Shown: one piece after another, positions 59,157 through 64,000 of the stretch
How the letters are laid out: every line of letters begins with the position of its first letter
Numbering within the stretch: the first letter of the stretch is position 1
From: Chamaea fasciata
Taxonomy: Eukaryota > Chordata > Aves > Passeriformes > Sylviidae
Length of the DNA: 64,000 nt
Direction of reading: 5' to 3'
Assembly: GCA_029207755.1 (NCBI GenBank)
Contig: JARCOQ010000017.1
Location: 1,612,001-1,676,000, forward strand
Made by a program: the position numbers and the translations under genes
The notes under the pieces: generated by a model
The model's database searches: none
Told to the model about the DNA's origin: nothing
Seen by the model: the letters and a program-made list of their open reading frames with translations, nothing else

Positions 59157-60864
59157 AGCCCAACCCGAGTGTGACACCAGCAAGGCAAGCACAGCTCTAA
59201 CCAGGCAGGGGAAAAGAAAAGAAACGAATGTAATTTCCAGCCTCTTTTGGGTTTAAACCTTGGGGCAAGGCTTTCAGGACCTGCCTCCTGCAGCAGCTGC
59301 TGCTGTTTTCCTTCCCCCCTCACCACCACACTGTCACCCTGCCCTGAGTGCTGCACATGATTTAGCAGGGCCCACCTGTCCGGATGATGAAAATGAGAAA
59401 GCTTTTACCCGGTATGTATATCACAGAAATGGAACTGTTACATCCACGGGGGCTGGATGGTTTTTATCCAGCTAAATACAGCCGGGCCATTAACAGGAAT
59501 GCTCAGTGCAGGGGTCTGCTTGAAAAAAAAAAATTCCACAAGCTGGGTAACAAATCATAATCCTGGCAAAGCAAAAAAAAACCCTGTAAACCATTCTGTG
59601 TTGTTTTTCTTTTTCCCAGAGGCCTTTGAAGATACCTGTGGGCATTTGCTGGTTGATTTAAAGTCCAGCGTGAACAAAATCTATGGGGTTGAGGAATAAA
59701 TGTGCTTTGGACAGTGAAGGAAAGCCCCATTGCTTCGAAGGAGTCTGGAAAACAGGAAAAAAAAAAAAGGAAAAAAAACTCTAGAAAATCTGTGGTAAGA
59801 AGCAACCCGAGCCTGGTGAGTGCACAGGTAAAACCTGGGATGCCAAGTTCTTTTTATTAAATAGTTACAGCCGAAATCTTGGCGGCAATAAAATGAAGGG
59901 GAGTTTCACCGTTTATTTCACCAAAGCCAGGATTTAATTCTCTAACTTCGGCTTGAAAGAACTTGGTAACCCAGCTGACTTCAAAGAAGAGATGTGTTTT
60001 TGCAAATTATAACTAATTTTAACCGAAGAAGTATTTTAGGGAATGGTTCGAAGGTATTTGCAAGGTGCCACTGATGTCTGCAAAGAAGCTGAACTTCCTG
60101 GAATTTGCCTTCAAAGTCTTCTGCCCTTTTTTTTGTCAGTTCTCTCATGAAGTGAAGGAAAGTGCTTTGCAAAATGCTGTTGAGCCCTTCCAGTGACAGA
60201 AATTACCGCAGTTCCATGTGATCCAGACTCTGGAGCTGGAGAAAAAGCTTCTGAAAAAGGTAGAATTTGGGACAACAGAGCAACAAATACATTTTGGAGA
60301 TCCTGCAAAGCGTGGCAGAGATGCACCTCAGCATTCAGGAGCAGAAAATGCACATTATCACCAGGAAATAACGGCGGGGACATCCGGGAGGATGGGAACA
60401 GCTGATGCTTTGCAGGGAGGGAAAAGTGGCCTGGTTGCTTCTGAAGGAAAACAACATTTCAGGCAAAATCCCTGTGCACACCCCATCCCCTGGGGGGATG
60501 ATGGGCTGCATTCCTTTTTAGGTGAAGGATATAGACGTAGGCTGAATTAGGGAGAAGAAAACAAATGTGATTTGCTGCAAATACCTCACCGCGAGCATTT
60601 GCGTGAAGATCAAACCAGCCAAGTGCTGTACCTATAAATACAAATTTTTGCCAGTGCTGCTGTTTCGGGGGGTGTTCGAAATGCACTGGAGCAACAGGAG
60701 GAGCTTGAAATGAGCCCTGAGCAGGGGATATCTTGAAATCAGCACAGAAAATAATGTAAAATAATGAAAATAACGAAAAAAATTGTCAGTTTCGGAATTT
60801 TAAAAATCAGCACAGAAAATAATATAAAATATAATATAAAATAATGAAAATTTGTCAGTACCTG

Positions 60865-61042
60865 AAGGGCAGGGACTGTGTTGCACGGCTGGGATGGAAT
60901 TCCCAGGGCAGCTGTGGCTGTGTCCCAGGCCAGCCTGGATGGGGTTGGAGCAGCCTGGGACAGTGGGAATTGTCCCTGCCCGTGTCAAGGGGGAAGCCGG
61001 GTGAGCTTTAGGGTCCTTCCAACCCATCCCACAATTCTGTGA
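60865..61042 (+). mobile_element. CR1 LINE 3' fragment, sense
   Basis: GGCTGGGATGGAATTCCCAG, then GGCAGCTGTGGCTGTGTCCC, GTTGGAGCAGCCTGGGACAG, GTGGGAATTGTCCCTGCCC and TTTAGGGTCCTTCCAACCC, with an AATTCTGTGATCC tail. Same landmark order as the fragment at 25088-25293, which it resembles closely. 5'-truncated. Confidence 0.93.
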
Positions 61043-62203
61043 TCCCACGGGAAGTGCCAGAGGCAGAGCTGGGGTTTCTGTGCCTCACCTGGGCCAGCCC
61101 CGATGTGCAGGGACAGACCGAGCCCACAGGTGGGGGCACAACGTCTCTGCCCACTGCTATTAAGGGCAAAATTAGATTTATGCCCCTTTCCCCCCCTTTT
61201 TTAGACAAGCTTTGAGATCCGGCTTTTCCTTACAGGTGATCTGAGCCCGGGAATCGGTGCCTGGTGTGGATTCCTGCGCGGCGCCTTCTCTGTGATCAAA
61301 CAACTCCCCAGTAACCTCTCCTAGCTTACACAAACCCGGATTATTCCACTCAGGGCAAATTTCCTGTTCCAAAAGGCCGGTACAGGATGGGTTTTCTCGT
61401 CCCTTTTTACAAATCCAGCCGTTGAACAAAGGGAACGATTCCAAATGCACAAAATGCCCTCGATCTTCTCTCCCTTCACCTGTTTTTTCAGCTCACAAAG
61501 GGAACAAGGGCTCCCCTAGATTGCAGCCCCGTGCCCTTCACAGCGAACATTTCTTACCCAGTTTGTGTTTTAAATATATTTATTGCATCCTCTGTGAAAC
61601 TTCTCCAAGGGAGAAGCAACCGGCCTGAAAGTTTGTGTCTCGCTCCCTGCGCACCGCCGGTGACCCCAGCCAATCCATTACCCTGCCACGAGAGGAATCA
61701 GCCTCCAAACCCATTTGTCTGCTGTAATACCGGGTCTTTTAGGTTGCAAAACGGAACAGATTTTTATTTAAACCCCCATCTAAGAGTGTCATTATCCACA
61801 AATCTGCTCATAAATGTTTTGGCAACTGACAAAAAAAAAAAAATTAACTTCAGAAGAGGAAGCCATTAGGATGAAAACATTTCAAATCATGTCATTCATC
61901 AGATCTCTGCTCATCCAACAAAAGTTGCTTTTGTTACAGGCAATTGTGGCGCTTAATCTCGGTACTTTTCAGCGACACATTTTTCTGATTAAAAAACCAT
62001 AATCATGCTGGCAGTGGTTAGAGATAGAAAAGATCTATTAGCTCCCTAAGCCCAGCTCCCTTCCCTAGCAGGACATAATCCCTGGCAGGAAGCCTTTCAG
62101 ATATTAAGTTGATCCAGAGCTTAGTTTTAGCCAAGGGACTGAATATGGAAATCTGCACGGAGGTGTCACAACATTTGGAATTCACAGGACCGAAATGGTT
62201 GGA

Positions 62204-62230
62204 GTTTATTTATTTATTTATTTATTTTTA
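62204..62230. repeat. TTTA tetranucleotide repeat
   Basis: About six clean TTTA steps followed by T-rich sequence. Confidence 0.9.
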
Positions 62231-62478
62231 ATTTCTTTTCCTTCATTTGTCTGTGCAAGCACAGGGCTGGAGTTGAGCAGCTCCAGCTCAGGCAGAGGGA
62301 AATGGTGTGGGACAGGTCTGGGTGTCCCCAGTGTGTCACAGAGGAGCTCCCGGGGGACCCCAACCCTGGGCCAGAGCTCCTGGGGATCCCAAATCTGGGA
62401 CAGAGGTCACTCCTGGGGGATCCCAATCCCACCTTCCCAGCCAGGGAAGGGGCTGCTGGAAGCTTTGGGGGCTGAGGA

Positions 62479-62515
62479 GGGCTGGGGACACCCAGGGGAG
62501 GGTAAATGGGAAGGG
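62479..62515 (+). other. candidate G-quadruplex sequence
   Basis: G runs of at least three recur: GGG, GGGG, GGGG, GGG, GGG and GGG, within about 37 bases and with loops of 1-7 bases. This satisfies the usual G3+ with 1-7 base loop pattern. No promoter is evident nearby. Confidence 0.5.
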
Positions 62516-64000
62516 AAAGGATGCTGGGGAAGGCTTGGCTTGGTCTCAGAGCTCTTTCCCATCCTCAGCGATTCTGGGATAAACTCACTCTCAATCCTCG
62601 TCCCTCTCCTTGGCCTTTTAAAGGTTTGATCTCTAGAGGATTCCTTTTCCCAGCCCTGCCTTGCTCCGTGCAAAAATCCCCTCACGTTAATGGTATTAAT
62701 CACCACATTAATGGCATTAACACCCAGGGCTGATTTATTCCTCCGTGTCCCCTTCCCCTGCTCGTGTCACAGCCACAGCCACAGAACCTGTCCCCTCGGC
62801 ACAATAAACACCCCGCCGCTCCCAAAATATCACAGCAGCTCAGCTGAGCCAGAGCAGGGGGTGGAGATGAAACCACCTTTTAATTACATCTAGAAGGGAA
62901 AAACTGAAGCAGGGAAGAAAAAAAAAAAAATTAGAGAGAATCCCTTTCACTTGGGATCCTGATGGGCAAAGGAATTTATAGGGAGGCTGCTCCTCTGCTC
63001 CCCTCCATCTCCATCAATCCATCGGCACTGAGAGGCTGCTCCTGACCTCCACTCGCCCTTTTTTCATTCCGACATCTCGATGTGCTCCTTTAAAACATCT
63101 CCAGGAGCTTCCTCTGCACCTCAGCACCCTCGGAGAATGCTTTCCGTGGGATCAGGATGTGTCATTGTTAAACTTCGTGGATGTGTCACTGTCAAATTTC
63201 TCAGCCAGATCCACGGGAAGCATCCAGAACATCCAGCCCTGCTTCATTCTGAGTTCATCACTGCTTGTGTGCAGCTGGCACAGACACTGAAATCCTGCTC
63301 GCAGGTAAGGATATTCTCTGAAAAAGAGCACAAACCCCCCAAAAATGGGGAAAAAAATCAAGTAAAAAAATTTAAATTGCTGTTTTGCTGTTTTAAAGAG
63401 GATTATGGCATGATAATGCCCATTCCTGCTCGGTGAAAGGCTGCTGGATTCATTCTAACAGATCCACTGCAAATAAAAAACTGGAACCTGGCTCTTCCTC
63501 TCTGATTTCCAAGATTTCCTCCTCCCTCTTTGTTTTTGGGATGAAAACACAAGACAGAGAATTTAACCTACAGGAGCCTCCTCACAGGGGCATCACTGAA
63601 TTCGACAAGGCTCCAAAAAGTGGAGCTTTTACCCCTGAATGTTGATTTACAGGTTAGAGGAAATAACCTGATTTCTCACCCTCCAAAATCTACAGAAGGT
63701 CTCCCATTGGCTTCAGAGTGATGTTGGTTCAGCTCTCAAATATCACAGGAAAAATTCAAGGCTCTTCCACGAGCTCTAATGAATTAAGTCAGCCAACAGA
63801 AAAAAAAAAGGAAAAAAAAAGTTTAAAATTTGGTGCCGTGAAATTTATCACATTTAATAATGATAGCAAATAGTTTTCCCTTAGGTTCTAAAACATCTTT
63901 TAAAACACTTTATAATTCAATAACAGAACTGTTAGAAGAAAAGGTGAGACGGAATTAAAATACACACCTAGCTGTGCGCTTTTAATTTGGAAAATGGCAA

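Larger units (their letters stand above)
56111..60864. other. unique sequence with small repeats, no gene seen
   Basis: 56800-57420 is AT-rich with some conserved-looking patches. A CTTTTCTTTCTTTTC patch lies near 58048-58068. A 29-A run lies at 59064-59092, and a hairpin-bearing 36-bp repeat at 59092-59156. Frames up to about 120 codons have no recognisable domains. No CR1 or LTR found. Confidence 0.5.
61043..64000. other. unique sequence, no gene seen
   Basis: Minor features: a TTTA tetranucleotide patch near 62204-62230, G-run-rich sequence near 62467-62515, and A-runs near 62919 and 63801. 61740-62130 is AT-rich and could hold conserved non-coding DNA. Frames up to 144 codons are without domains. 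Nothing further is recognised at the right edge. Confidence 0.5.

Overview
This window looks like bird nuclear DNA, most likely from a songbird. The support is indirect. There are at least seven 5'-truncated fragments that read like CR1 LINE 3' ends, several solo retroviral LTR-like elements of at least four families, AT-rich blocks mixed with modest-GC sequence, and a long TTTC microsatellite broken by an assembly gap of exactly 100 N. The species assignment is inference; I could not search any database.

I find no protein-coding gene, rRNA, tRNA, CRISPR array or operon-like structure. The open frames are short and scattered over all frames. The longest ones lie on repeats: the 20-bp and 29-bp minisatellites, the TTTC tract, and CR1 or LTR sequence. 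None shows a recognisable domain, and none can be joined to a neighbour by a convincing exon chain. The window therefore reads as intergenic or intronic 'gene desert'. An exon of a non-coding RNA cannot be excluded by eye.

Layout. 1-14 kb: unique sequence with two antisense CR1 fragments and stretches that look like conserved non-coding DNA (about 2.4-2.8, 10.1-10.7 and 12.7-13.1 kb). 14-22 kb: two LTRs of one family (C) and an old LTR of family A. 23.6-28.4 kb: the TTTC tract with its gap, a CR1, a 29-bp minisatellite and a 269-bp tandem duplication. 30-32.7 kb: small tandem repeats, a 42-T run, a family A LTR and the only clear CpG-rich block. 34.7-37.6 kb: a CR1, an exact-register 20-bp minisatellite, a 63-bp duplication and another CR1. 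39.6-40.7 kb: two antisense LTRs (families B and D) and a 14-bp palindrome in AT-rich sequence. 43.5-51.3 kb: two more family A LTRs on either side of two conserved-looking blocks, a 143-bp tandem repeat and an antisense CR1. 52-64 kb: a cluster of TTTATGG-type motifs, a second family B LTR, another conserved-looking block and a last CR1.

There are no genes here to work together. If the window has a function, it is most plausibly regulatory: blocks rich in homeodomain, POU and TALE-type motifs within repeat-bearing DNA, as in the deserts around vertebrate developmental genes. That is a hypothesis for genome alignment and chromatin data. It is not shown by the sequence alone.
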